Shown piece after piece: positions 34,825 to 45,390 of a stretch of DNA of 64,000 nucleotides. The notes under the pieces were generated by a model that was not told the DNA's origin, did no database searches, and was given only the letters and a program-made list of their open reading frames with translations. The translations under genes were made by a program, and so were the position numbers. Every line of letters starts with the position of its first letter. Positions within the stretch are counted from its first letter, which is position 1. This stretch comes from Biscogniauxia marginata (lineage: Eukaryota; Ascomycota; Sordariomycetes; Xylariales; Xylariaceae): contig MU404055.1 of assembly GCA_022695795.1 (NCBI GenBank), positions 620,001 through 684,000 on the forward strand, written 5' to 3'.

Positions 34825-35847
34825 TGTTGTTCGTATAAAACGAGGAGCGTAGTCGTGTCAGCTGGGTAGGGTAGGCGTAAGTAGGTATCCCAACCTAATG
34901 AATGGTGAGAGTAAGCGAGTTTGTTGCCGACACAGACAGTCTTAAGTATGAGACAGATCAGGTTGACTGTATGTTTCCCTAATAAGGATAGGAAGTGAGA
35001 GAGGTAGAAGGGAGAGTTCGGATACATACCCTGTGCAGCAGGTAGGTGATTAATATATAATCTACAGTTTAGAGGAAGCCGTTCCCTCTTACTCATTGCT
35101 ACCTACTGCGGAACCGTTCACCAACAATAGAAAACACAATGCATAGACTATTCAATAATTGGCCTCAAGAATACTGCTTATTGAGTCGCTGCTGGCTAAG
35201 AATCATCCGAACATTCACTTCGACGGCGGTAATTCAACCACTGCAATAGAGTGAAGACCCGCAACGGGTAAATCGTTCTCCCCAGGCCTAAGTAACTCGC
35301 TCCCGTCTCACGCTCTTCGCGAGAGAAACTTTCAAAGCTAAATAAGCTATAGAACAGTACTGAAATTTCTCCCAGACGGCAGACAGCAGAATACTTGGTA
35401 GCAATGAGTCGTTTGCAGCGACACAACCGCCAGTGCCAGTATCCTCACATCTCTCGCCCCTTTTCTTCAAATTCCTCACCATGACAGAGTGGCCCTTTCG
35501 TTATCTTGTATCTTAAACAGGAAAGCTTAGTTGCAGCGCGTATAGAAGTGTACTCACACGAGGCTGGATAGAATAGATACCGAGATCAAGCGGCAGCGAG
35601 AAGTAGACTAGGCATTTAGCTGAAACCAACAGGACAAATTATGCGTGTGTCGATACAAGACAAGGTACACGAAGTGAGTGTCACTGCAGAAAGAAATTAG
35701 CGGAAGGGGTGGGAAATTATCTTCTCGTTAGGTTACGGCTATTAGCATTCCTTAGGACTACCTAAAGCAAACTTTGGAATCCAGAGCATGATACACCGTC
35801 ACCTCGGACTGCTTTATCGTCCAGACAGCCAAAAAGCCAAGCTCAAC
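34825..35847. other. Intergenic at the start of the repeat-rich zone
   Basis: About 1 kb with no supported gene. It includes the promoter of the secreted-protein gene. The composition is still near that of the gene-rich part; the AT-rich zone starts around 36,050. Confidence 0.55.
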
Positions 35848-36741
35848 AAAAAAGAGAAGAAGATCAAGATGCTTTGCGGCTCATTAAACAGCCTGAGACG
35901 CGGCCTATCAACCAGGAGCAACTCGTGGCTAAGGTCAAGGGCATATACGCTGGTCTCGTCATGGTCGAGAGCAAATGCATTAAAGTTAACAGTGCGCAGT
36001 CATCGAATAGCGATATGAAACTAAAAAACGAGCAGTAACAAGCTCTCATAGCATTACATCGGACCCTTTTACACGAACATCATAACTTTTTTTTAGCATT
36101 TTAACATCTGTTAACTAGTTAAGCTCTTAAGAAGTTAAGATTTAAATACGCCATGCCCACGAGAATATAACGTTATAACATTTATAGCTTTCTTAAATTA
36201 CTTCGTTATTATTTATTTACCTCTTTAAAACATATATTTACATTTATTTACTTGTTATATTTTATAATAACTTTTTTATATGAAATAATTCCGGCTTTTA
36301 AAAACATGTAAATCGAATATTTAAAAAACTTAAATTAATATAAATAAACAAAATTAAAGGCATTTAATTATAGTTATTTTTAACGTGCTTTTAAGATAAT
36401 AATAAAAATAAAAATAATAAAAACTAAGAAATTTAAACTTTAATCTCGAGGTATTAATACTTGTAAATGTTTAATAAGATATTAATAATAAAGCGTTTAT
36501 ATTATTATCTTGTTATATTAACATAATTAATTACATTATAATAATTATTTTATTATATTAAATCTTTATATATATTAATCCTTTTAAATTTCGTTTGAAA
36601 ATTAATTATAACTTTATTTAAATTAATTTTAAACGTAAATAACTATAATTACGTCACATTTAACATTATTAATATTACATTTATTAAGGCGTATAGATTT
36701 TTATTTAATTAAAAATTTTAAAACCATTATTAACCGGTTAT

Positions 36742-37191
36742 TGTGACGAACCTCCCTGTGTGTTCCTAGTCAGCTGACTTCACAGGTGAGTACGTACTGG
36801 GTTTTCTTGATTTGAAGGTAACAGTGGGTTGAGATTGGTTCAATTGATTCAGAATGTTATGTTCGTCAGAGAGGTTTCAAGGTACTCTCACTATAGTATC
36901 AAAGAGTGACTGTAGTCTTAGATTGATAGCTAAGGAACTAGAAAGAGTGACTAGATACACAAGAAATCCTATCCGTACTTATACTTTTCTCCTTCTACAT
37001 CCTTTCTATGGAATATGTTGAATAGTTCCGTTGGAGACCTATTCAACCTATTCATGAATAGCTGACTTGGAGAAGTTCGGAAACTATTCATTCAAGGTCC
37101 TCCGGAAAGGAGTGGGTCCACCTTTATTTCTTGAAGCCTGTACCTCGGGGAATCCTCGGTTCCTTTCTTACATTCGTAACAGTTATAAACA
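36742..37191 (-). mobile_element. Solo LTR A with perfect target-site duplication
   Basis: This 450-bp LTR starts TGTGACGAACCTCC and ends TTCGTAACA, so in element sense it lies on the minus strand. It is flanked by GTTAT at 36737-36741 and at 37192-37196, a perfect 5-bp duplication, with no internal region. This shows insertion followed by LTR-LTR recombination. It is much less AT-rich than the pseudogene around it, so it is either younger or escaped mutation. Confidence 0.92.
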
Positions 37192-37324
37192 AGTTTCTCA
37201 GCCTTTTTAATAAACATATTAACTGAATTACAAAAAGATAAATAAAGTCAAGTTATTACATTAAAATCATTAACTATTACGCCTTACTTTTATATAGTAA
37301 AAAGGAAAATATAATTATAAGTCT

Positions 37325-37511
37325 TGTGAGCGTGAGACCAGGGAGCATATGAAATAAGGTCTAAATGAGCTTACCCCCTCACCCACTTAAGGTGGGTGGG
37401 AGGCTCCCTATATATAGGCGCTGGTCACCCCTGTTGGGGGGAGCGCAGTCATGTGACCTCCCCTACGGGGAGATCCACTATCTACAACTGTGAATACCCT
37501 CATCCGCGACA
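37325..37511 (-). mobile_element. Small LTR-like insert of a different family
   Basis: This ~187-bp segment reads TGTCGCGGATGAGGG... to ...CACGCTCACA in reverse complement, with a TATATATA box near its middle and two strong inverted repeats (CCCACTTAAGGTGGG near 37382-37396). ATAAG occurs just right of it (37512-37516) and three bases left of it (37317-37321). It shares no sequence with LTR A. It is probably a solo LTR or short TRIM-like element, without RIP-like changes. Confidence 0.55.
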
Positions 37512-38260
37512 ATAAGGTTAATCTAGAACTTCAATAAAGAAACGGCTTATCGCACGGAACTCGCGATAGCCGCCAAGTTATCTTTTAACTTTAAAGAAGC
37601 TTTTTATCTTATGACAGAAACTCACGAAGTCGTGTTTCGAAGACTTGGCGACCCCAATGTTCTGCCTTACGTTCACGTCATTATCGTCTTCATGTCTTAC
37701 CTCTCAAGATTTCCTAACGCCATGGCCCATCTCGAGAAACGCTTTCTATGGAAGTAGATATCTATGATTCTTAACTCACTTCATGTCTCGTATTAAGACT
37801 ATAAACGTATTAAGAGCAAGGAATTTCCTTAAGAGAGTAATGATACATCTCGCCCCCTACCCGAAGATTTCGCATTGAAAGGGCTTTTATGGGTTGATTA
37901 TTATTATCCTGCTAATTGGTTTTTTAACGACAAAATCGACGACGACGAAAAGTACTTTGAGATGCTATTGATGATAGACATTTGAAAGGAAAGAATCCTT
38001 TGGCTGGTATATCGAATTGCATAGGTAGGAAATGGGTTGGTATACGACGAAGTGCTAAATTAATTTGGTGTAACGCTTGAGTATAAGAAAGAGATTGATA
38101 GGATCGCTAAGGACGTAGATATGATGAACATCTTCGATGTAGAGTCGTAAACATCTACCTTAAAACCGGAAGTAGCAGATGAAGATCTTATGGACGTTGA
38201 TGACAACGTATCGCTGTGAAGAGAAGAAGGGTCACCTAGCTACCAAGCGAGATAATGTTC

Positions 38261-38975
38261 CTTTTTGGTAGAATTAATCAGTTCGGTAATAACCGATATA
38301 TTCTCTGGCCCTGGGCAATGAATAGGACCTCATCCTAGTGCAACGTTTAATGTTGAAGAATCCATGACTCGCCGGCATTCTTAAAGATTGACGTAGACGG
38401 AGTCGTGGGTACGAGTTCACCGAAGCACTACCCAACTAAGAAACTTGAGTTCCCAGCTCCGGCCTTGATATTTATCCTTGCCCACATACGTCCGTCAGTT
38501 CTTAAATAAGCGTTCAAATACTGCTAGATATTTTAAACCTTTAACTATTCATGTAGTATATCTTCAGGGCGGCTACCATTGGCTTCTCTTTTGGCCTTGC
38601 TTGCACAGCATCCCATAGCTACCAACAGCTGAATGAAGGCGCTGCCCTGGTCTTTCTACCTAAATCCTTCCCGGCCTAGCCGCAGAGGGTAGCAGCAATA
38701 CGGGATAGAAGGAGCGGTATCTCCAGAAGTACCTAGCACCGTTATTAAGACCGACTTGCGGTTGTTGTTGAGTCCACCCTTAGGCTGCATGTGAAATATG
38801 CACCTGACATAGCTCGCTTGGCGTTCCTTTCCCGCGGAGCCGCATCGAGTACGTAAAACTGAAATACTAGCCGCAAGTCCTAAGGGCAAGAGTATGCCCC
38901 CCCAATATTAAAAATGGCAAGTTCGCCTGACCTGCCTGATGTAAAATAGCAAGGGTAGAAGACAGGGCGCACAAC
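38261..38975. other. Non-coding spacer between two pseudogenes
   Basis: About 0.7 kb with normal base composition and no recognised gene, RNA or repeat. It may hold the promoter of the F-box gene. Confidence 0.5.
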
Positions 38976-41008
38976 ATGACTTTATTCAAACCTCCAGGAC
39001 TCCAAAGCCTCCCATACGAGCTCGTGGCCTACGTCGCGAGAGACTTGGATATTGAAGACGTTTTCAATTGGTCGCTATGCAGCAAGAACTTTCGGTATAT
39101 TATTCGCGAAGACCGCTTCTGCAAGCCCGTGATTCTGGTAATGTCTATCTCGCCAACAGACTTAAACAATAAGGAGCAAAGAAGCTAACATCTTGGCCTA
39201 GGCCAAAGCCCCGAGCACGCTGGAAGCCGAAGAAGCACGGGCAACAGGGCACTTTGCGAGGGCTCTACGACGCTTAGCAAAGCGACACTACGCTCTGTCG
39301 CATGCGTCACCGTATGTTTTGGGTGTCGTTGGTCTTGCGGACTCTTATGAGTATATTAATGGCAAATTGTGCTACATTCTTGAATCGCGTCCAAAGCGAT
39401 GGCTCAGAATCCTTGACGTCAATATATCAACTGAATGGGAACTCGTCGCTGACATTCCGACGCTTGTCAGTATCGCTGTCCCTCGGGCGGCAAATACTCG
39501 CAAGTATAAATTCAAGGTGCTCTACCAAGCAGCAGATATCGTCAGCTGCCTTTTTTCCTATGCGACGGAATACCACCTAATAATATTCAATCCAAAGGAG
39601 CATAAATTATTAAAAACATATCACCTGGACTCCGCTCACCGCATTTTCGTTAGGAACAATGACAACTATCTCTACGTCGGCACTCATACTGGAGAAGGCG
39701 CCGATGGCTTTCGCAATGGGTCCTTAGAGGCTTGGATCTCGTCAGTCTCGAATGGTTTCAACAGCCGAGAATGTACTTGAATGATATGTTTGGATATGAC
39801 ATAGGATCCTCTATTTGTTTTGAAATCTTTGACGAGTATTTCTACGGGCTTTCGAATCAATCTGTCTTTGAGATTGATGACCCAGACTGGACTTCTTATT
39901 ACTATTGCTTTCGTTTTCCTCTCGACGAACCCTCTCGCGAGACAATGCAAATCATGCGTAAAGAAGACAGTTGGCGACGAAACCATGTTGAAGGTCCTAT
40001 TGATGATAGATGGGGCTTTCTCAAATTCGAAAGAGATGAAGCTACAGGCTGCATCTCTATCGTGGAATGCCGCAGAGAGTGGCTGAAGGGGAGAAGTGGC
40101 AGCCAGCGCACGTACTACACTACTAACGTCGTCTTTCGTAAGGAAGATACGCAAGGAGCAGATCAAAAACCAGCACCGAATGTCACAATCGGTGGCTTTG
40201 TCGACCCACCTGGTCCCAATGGTTTCATTCCATCTCGATCACCTCATCAGGTTTACAAAGGTGATAACAGTTCAGTGCCGTCGATGCTTACAAGGAGTAA
40301 GACACACTATTGCTCTTACTTTCGGTCATGCCATACCTTTCTCGATCTTCTGGACGAGCCATCACGCAAAGACTCCGATACTCAATATATACGACTTAGA
40401 GCTGGATACCGGTGCTTGAAGCCGGTCGTGAGTGCTGTATCGGATTCTTCCACATCCAGCTTCCCACGCCTTTCGACCGAGTTAGATACCCAAGACCTCT
40501 GTCATGCAACTGAGATCTCTGTGTGGCCACCCGATCAGGATCCGTTGCAACCTAATCAATCGCTTGACAAAATCAACAGGGTTCTAAATCATGAAAGCTA
40601 CCAAGGCTCTATTAAGCAACCGGTGACAAGAGATCGGTCATCTATTCAACTAGCGACGGCTCTAAAGATGCAGTAAAAGTTTTGATATTCCTTACCTTCG
40701 ACCCCGCAATCAAATTCGAAAGGATGCAGTTTGGCGGAAGCATTCTCGGCCAAAGAGCCAAGACGTATACTCAGCCTACTTTCTTACAATATCCAGCGCA
40801 TAGTGTTTCAATGGGGGCGGAGAGCATGCTACGTTTCTCGTCTGAGCAGTCCATGAATACATCGATGACTAAAGGTGCAATAATACCACGATCAGCCGAT
40901 CAATCTGTTCTGCCCATAATCCCCCCTCCTCAGGGCACGGAGTCCTGGGTTTCCGTCGCCCGCGCTATGCATCACGAAATAAGACAAAAGTTTTCTTTCA
41001 GCCTATAA
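38976..41008 (+). pseudogene. F-box protein gene with two single-base frameshifts
   Basis: Exon 1 (38976-39137) encodes LQSLPYELVAYVARDLD..DVFNWSLCSKNFRYII, a typical N-terminal F-box. After a 64-bp intron, exon 2 starts at 39202 (AKAPSTLEAEEARATGHF). The frame is lost at 39715-39717: FRN in place of FRKWVLRGLDLVSLEWF, which continues in the next frame and is explained by one missing A. That frame runs to a TAA at 40674, while the family C-terminus (SVIYSTSDGSKDAVKVLIFL ... HHEIRQKFSFSL) continues in the third frame from about 40630 to 41008, needing another 1-base change near 40600-40640. An intact protein would have about 650 residues; F-box proteins are SCF ubiquitin-ligase adaptors. Either two deletions or two assembly errors are responsible. 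There is little RIP-type change. Confidence 0.8.
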
Positions 41009-41269
41009 CAGGTTACTAGATGGCTGCTAGTAAGAGTCCAAGGGTTAACAAATGCGAGTCTATGTCGTACGGACATGACCGACAGCGACGTGACAATGGA
41101 TAGGGTCAACAGTGCTTCCGATCGTTTAAGGAGAGACACCATTGTTAGTTCAGTGATAGCTTTGTTTGTGAGCGATAGTAGGCGTTGAAAGCGCCCTCGT
41201 AGTTTGAACATTGCCGCCCTGCCGTTTGTGCATTGGGGGAAAAAAACTGATGTATAATATTCGGAACCA

Positions 41270-41417
41270 ATTTCGTGTGATACCTGATTATGATAAGGAT
41301 ATCAATATCATAACTAAGGACGTAGACACGTTAAAGATCTTTAATGCCTTTGAAATCAAATCCTAAACTTCTATGCCGGCACTAGAAAATTACGTCATGG
41401 ATGTGGACGACGCCTAG
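41270..41417 (+). pseudogene. Second copy of the Est1-like gene tail
   Basis: In one frame this reads TKDVDTLKIFNAFE, a stop, then TSMP...MDVDDA. It resembles the tail of the upstream pseudogene, where KDVDMMNIFDVES is followed by a stop and by TST...LMDVDDN (about 38105-38205). It therefore looks like a duplicated 3' end, lying on the other side of the F-box gene. Confidence 0.55.
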
Positions 41418-42591
41418 TTGTATTAATAAAGCTGCGATATGTTGTAGCTACTACATAGCTGCGTTCCTTAGGTCTACTAAACGCAAAACAAACAAGCGTA
41501 ATGTGCTCTGTTAGAAAGGATGTTTGCCGATAGCATAGTTACGTGACGCTGGTGAATGGTAGCAAATGCCATCCCTCGTGTCATGTCCGACTTTACGCTT
41601 CCGGCAGCTTGATCCAGTCCTCTACTTTTATGGGGGCATCTAAACCATCCATATACGAAACAAATCGATCTGTTTTTGATTGTGATGGACGTGTGCCCTG
41701 AGCTATTGAATCTTAGAACCTTTGTCGTATTAGCTTGTCGTAACACTCACCACAACGATCCAGAATGAGGTTGCCGCGCTTTTGGATATATGAATGACTT
41801 GGAGAATCTATGAGAAGCTGCTGAAGGTAGTCTCTCTTTGCCACTTCAAGAAGCATGAAGTCCGATGCTTTACCAGCTTCGACATATCTCTGAAGCCTAG
41901 TTTTGCGTTTAAATATTGCCGACAGAAGATTGAGAGGTGACATTGCGAGAATATGGACAGTGATATACAACAAGCTGGAACAAGATCGGTAAGTAAAAGG
42001 AGATGCATAGAAAGAAATGGCGAAGAAAGTACTTTTATTTTTATAGAAACCCATACAAGTAAATCGATCCATCTGCCTAGGGGTACAGTACAGCACGATG
42101 CCAGAGCAGAACTAGGCATGCCGAGTATGCTCGACGTGTTGACCACATGCAGAGGCTGCCCAAAGCATGTCCCGGCACACCTTGCATCCTTCATCTTTGT
42201 CCTGTTATTAGCAGGTCACAGGTGATGTTGGTGTTGGCTGCAGGTCGCTTGGGCACGGGAGCGAACCCGTCAACAATCCTGGTAAGGTTGCATGCGCGGG
42301 CTGATGCTCTCTTTCAACAAAGACCATGGTGTGCTGTTTATCGATGGCCACATATCTCGTCCCATCTGCATATATGATTTTACCAACGGTACGGGTCTCT
42401 TGCACCCGCACTCTCCTTTTTGCCTGCGCCTCAGCAAAGCAAGACGCTGCACATTTAACCCCTCCCGCGTCTCCCGTCATATCAGGACACAGCTATATAA
42501 CACCTAATAACACTAGTAAATTTCTTGTTTGCTTCCTAATTTTGTCTTCTCAACTTTTGTCCATTTCTGCTAAGTACTAACATGGCGGCCT
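41418..42591. other. Spacer with uncertain small open frames
   Basis: No gene can be called with confidence. On the minus strand, a 76-residue frame from ATG 41943 to stop 41713 (MSPLNLLSAIFKRKTRLQRY..., ending CGECYDKLIRQRF) has a plausible globular composition, and another frame lies at 42480-42208 (GKIIYADGTRYVAIDKQHT). They might be exons of one unknown gene, but no splice pair joins them clearly. Confidence 0.35.
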
Positions 42592-43223
42592 GGTTATCCT
42601 ATCTTTCGGCCTTCGAGGTTATCCTTCCAAGCTTCGCTCGGCCGATACTTAAGGTCTTCCTTACTAATTTACAAACTTAAGAACTAATACCTATTGTTAG
42701 CCTGTTGTTCCTCCTTTTTTACTCTAGGAAACCGGCCGCTCTTTTCTTAAGTTCTTAAGCCAGGTTTTACTAGCCATAACGTACGCGAACCACGATGACT
42801 TGCTTTACCGACTCTATTCTCACCTACGTACGACAGTAACCATTTATAAAATACCATATTCTAATCCGATCTTCGACATCTTCATGTGGTGGGTCATATA
42901 GTAGCCTTAAGTTATGAAAGCTTAGTCGGTGCTTGCCACCTGTAACCCCGCGGCTCATACTAAGTTCTTCTTCGTGGACTTTTTAAAGTTAAATCATAAA
43001 GATTACAAAACCCTTTTCTTATTCTCTCCTTATGATTCGCTGGTTACTTTTCGGTGAGAAAGACATATTTTCTTATTTAAGCGCCACGGGCGGCTAAAAA
43101 GCACCGACGACCCAACTTCTCTTATTATTCGATGTTTTAGCTCGATTAAAAATACTTATAAACTTCTCGAGGAATGTCGTCGCTAATATGAGGCTTCACA
43201 TAACAAATGCTCCATATTTCACC
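42592..43223 (+). pseudogene. BCS1-like AAA protein, N-terminal fragment, broken
   Basis: Starting from ATG 42592, a hydrophobic N-terminus (LSYLSAFEVILPSFARPILK) is followed, with frame changes and stops, by YKIPYSNPIFDIFMWW, HIFLFKRHGRLKSTDDPTS and LLEECRRQYEASHNKCSIF. That order fits the BCS1 N-terminal domain of fungal BCS1-like AAA ATPases. The AAA domain itself is missing: sequence similarity stops where LTR B begins. The original enzyme would be a mitochondrial or membrane-anchored AAA chaperone. Confidence 0.6.
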
Positions 43224-43614
43224 CGTTACAACCCTGTTTGGTCAGGTGATTCAGGTCACGTGACCCCGGATCAGCGATCTCGCTATCTCAGCAAGATCGC
43301 AAGATCAGTAAGGATCTCGCTGTCTTTACGAGATCACTGGATCTCGTGAAAGAGTCCCAAACAGTAAAAAGTATAAGAAGAATAAGGTTTCCTTACGTAT
43401 CTAGTCATTCATTCTAATTCTTTAGCTATTAATCTAAAACTACAGTCACTCCTTAATACTATAGTGAGAATACCGTGAAATCTCTCTGACGAACAAGACA
43501 TTATGAATCTCTTGAACTAACCTCAATCCACTATTACCTTCAAAACAAGAAAAACCCAGTACATACTCACCTGTGAAGTCAGCTGACTAGGAACACACAG
43601 GGAGGTTCGTCACA
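43224..43614 (+). mobile_element. LTR B of the Ty3 family
   Basis: The right part (43400-43614) is closely related to LTR A in reverse complement, ending GGAGGTTCGTCACA, so element sense is plus. The left part has a different U3 with several GATCTCG repeats and CACGTG at 43257-43262. The left end is not certain (43223-43232), and no target-site duplication is seen, so this may be a recombinant or truncated LTR. It is not strongly RIP-mutated. Confidence 0.75.
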
Positions 43615-43834
43615 CGAGCTTGTTTCGTCTACTCGCTTATATGGTACGTTATTACTTTTTAATAATAATAAGTTATTATAATATTATAAAGTTAAATGCT
43701 TTTTTAATTAATATAATAAATAATAATATAATAAAATTATTAATATTAATAATTTAAATAATTATAACTTATTTTCGATTTTTTATTAAGTTTATTAAAG
43801 TTATTTATAGTTATCGTTTTATATTTATTATTAT

Positions 43835-43929
43835 TATATTTATTATTATTATATTTATTATTATTATATTTATTATTATTATATTTATTATTATTATATT
43901 TATTATTATTATATTTATTATTATTATAT
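43835..43929. repeat. 15-bp AT tandem repeat beside an assembly gap
   Basis: A 15-bp unit (ATTATTATTATATTT) repeats at least six times almost perfectly and runs straight into the run of N. The array length in the genome is therefore unknown. Confidence 0.95.
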
Positions 43930-44027
43930 NNNNNNNNNNNNNNNNNNNNNNNNNNNNNNNNNNNNNNNNNNNNNNNNNNNNNNNNNNNNNNNNNNNNNNN
44001 NNNNNNNNNNNNNNNNNNNNNNNNNNN
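43930..44027. other. Assembly gap (98 N)
   Basis: A run of N follows the AT tandem repeat. Scaffold joining across this point is not supported by sequence visible here. Confidence 1.
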
Positions 44028-44394
44028 ATTAATTTAAATAATTGTTTTAAATATAAATTTTATTTTGTTAAAATTATATATTTTTTCTTTTTAATTTTTA
44101 TATTTCGTAATTATTTTACATATTAATTTAAATTATTTTCGATATATATTTAAGTTTTCGTATAAGGCTTTTTAGTTATTTATTTAAACGCGTTTATAAT
44201 AATTTTTTTAAATTTATTATTACGGTAATATAATTTAAATAAAAAAAGAAATAACTAATTATTTAAGTTAATAATATATTAAACAATTATTATTTCTTTA
44301 TAAGACGTAAGTTTTTAAATATTTAGTTTTATAATTAATTATATAAATATATTATTATTTTGTTTTTATAATATTATATAAGGAATATTATAAA

Positions 44395-44826
44395 TGTTAC
44401 GAACTAACCAGGGTAAGCAATTAAATAACAAGGGTACTGTTTTCACTCTTCTCCCGTTTACACCGGATATAGATCCTGGAAAAGAAAGCGACCTATTATC
44501 ACGTGATATAAATAAATATAAATAAGACTCATCTATAAATATTTAACATACCATTTATGAGGAATAAAAAAACAAAATAAATAAGTATAAAAAGAACGGG
44601 ATTTTTTATGTATTTAATTATTTATTTTAGTTCCTTAATTATTAATTTAAGATTATAATTACTCCTTAATATTATAATAAAAATACCTTAAAATCTCTTT
44701 AACGAATAAGACATTATAAATCTTTTAAATTAACTTTAATTTATTATTACCTTTAAAACAAGAAAACCTAATACATATTTACTTATAAAGTTAATTAACT
44801 AGAAACATATAAAGAGATTCGTTACA
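44395..44826 (+). repeat. LTR C, 5' LTR of element 0
   Basis: 432 bp from TGTTACGAACTAACCAGGG to GAGATTCGTTACA. It is followed by TTTTAATAGCT, the mutated primer-binding region. The U3 is related to that of LTR E (shared AACCAGGGTAAGCAAT and ATCACGTGAT) but not to LTR D. Confidence 0.85.
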
Positions 44827-44909
44827 TTTTAATAGCTTTTTAATTAATGCTTAACATTGGTTTAAAAGAAAGGACTCTCGGTTAAACCGTCTTAAAACAA
44901 GCATACCCC

Positions 44910-45313
44910 TGTTACGAGACTCTTAAAGTGGGAAACGAGTGCCGCGTACGTGACCCCATCGAATATGTGAATAGTGGGTGGGGTAACCTACGATTTAACT
45001 ATTCAGTGAATATGTGAATAGTGGGTGAGGTAACCTACGATTTAACTATTCAGTGAATTGTATGAGAGGAAGGACGAGTATAAGTAGATTAGAATTTCCT
45101 TGTGTAATTAGTCTCTCGTTCTTTAGCTATTAATTTAAGACTATAGTTATTCTTTAATACTATAATAAGAGTACCTTGAAACCTCTTTAACGAATATAAC
45201 ATTATGAATCCTTAAACTAATCTCAACCCACTGTTACCTCCAAATCAAGAAAACCTAGTACGTATTTACCTATGAAGTCAATTGATTAGGAATATATAGG
45301 GAGGTTCGTCACA
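44910..45313 (+). repeat. LTR D, 5' LTR of element 1
   Basis: 404 bp. It differs from the 3' copy only by transitions where I compared them. It contains a perfect-length 47-bp tandem duplication (44961-45007 and 45008-45054) in U3 and TACGTG at 44947-44952. The conserved block starting AGCTATTAA at 45125 probably marks the start of R. Confidence 0.92.
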
Positions 45314-45315
45314 TT

Positions 45316-45324
45316 TTGATAGCT
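45316..45324 (+). promoter_or_regulatory. Candidate self-priming primer-binding site
   Basis: TTGATAGCT lies 2 bases after the 5' LTR. It is the exact reverse complement of AGCTATCAA, found unmutated in LTR A and as AGCTATTAA at 45125-45133 here. That arrangement matches Tf1/sushi-type self-priming, in which the 5' end of the transcript folds back. No TGG typical of a tRNA primer site is present. Confidence 0.6.
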
Positions 45325-45390
45325 CCTTGATTAATACTTGATATTAGTTTAGGAGAAGGGACTTTTAGTCGAAATAGTCCCAGGATAAGC

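Larger units (their letters stand above)
35848..38260 (+). pseudogene. RIP-degraded gene resembling fungal Est1-type DNA/RNA-binding proteins
   Basis: Read in one frame, 35848-36740 keeps a continuous protein sense (QEQLVAKVKGIYAGLVMVES, QALIALHRTLLHEHH, LKHIFTFIYLL) interrupted only by TAA/TAG/TGA codons that fit C-to-T changes from CAA, CAG and CGA. A second block, 37530-38260, continues with VVFRRLGDPNVLPYVHVIIV, NAMAHLEKRFLWK and RPLPEDFALKGLLW, and ends near MDVDDN. I recall these blocks from a family of large fungal hypothetical proteins with Est1/SMG-type domains; the family name is the weaker part of this call. AT content rises strongly toward 36,740. A solo LTR (36742-37191) and a smaller LTR-like insert (37325-37511) split the gene. 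No functional product is possible. Confidence 0.7.

Noticed and set aside
40096..40419. Overlapping alternative frames in the F-box gene
   Set aside because: The conserved family sequence follows a single frame in this part; the others are shadows.
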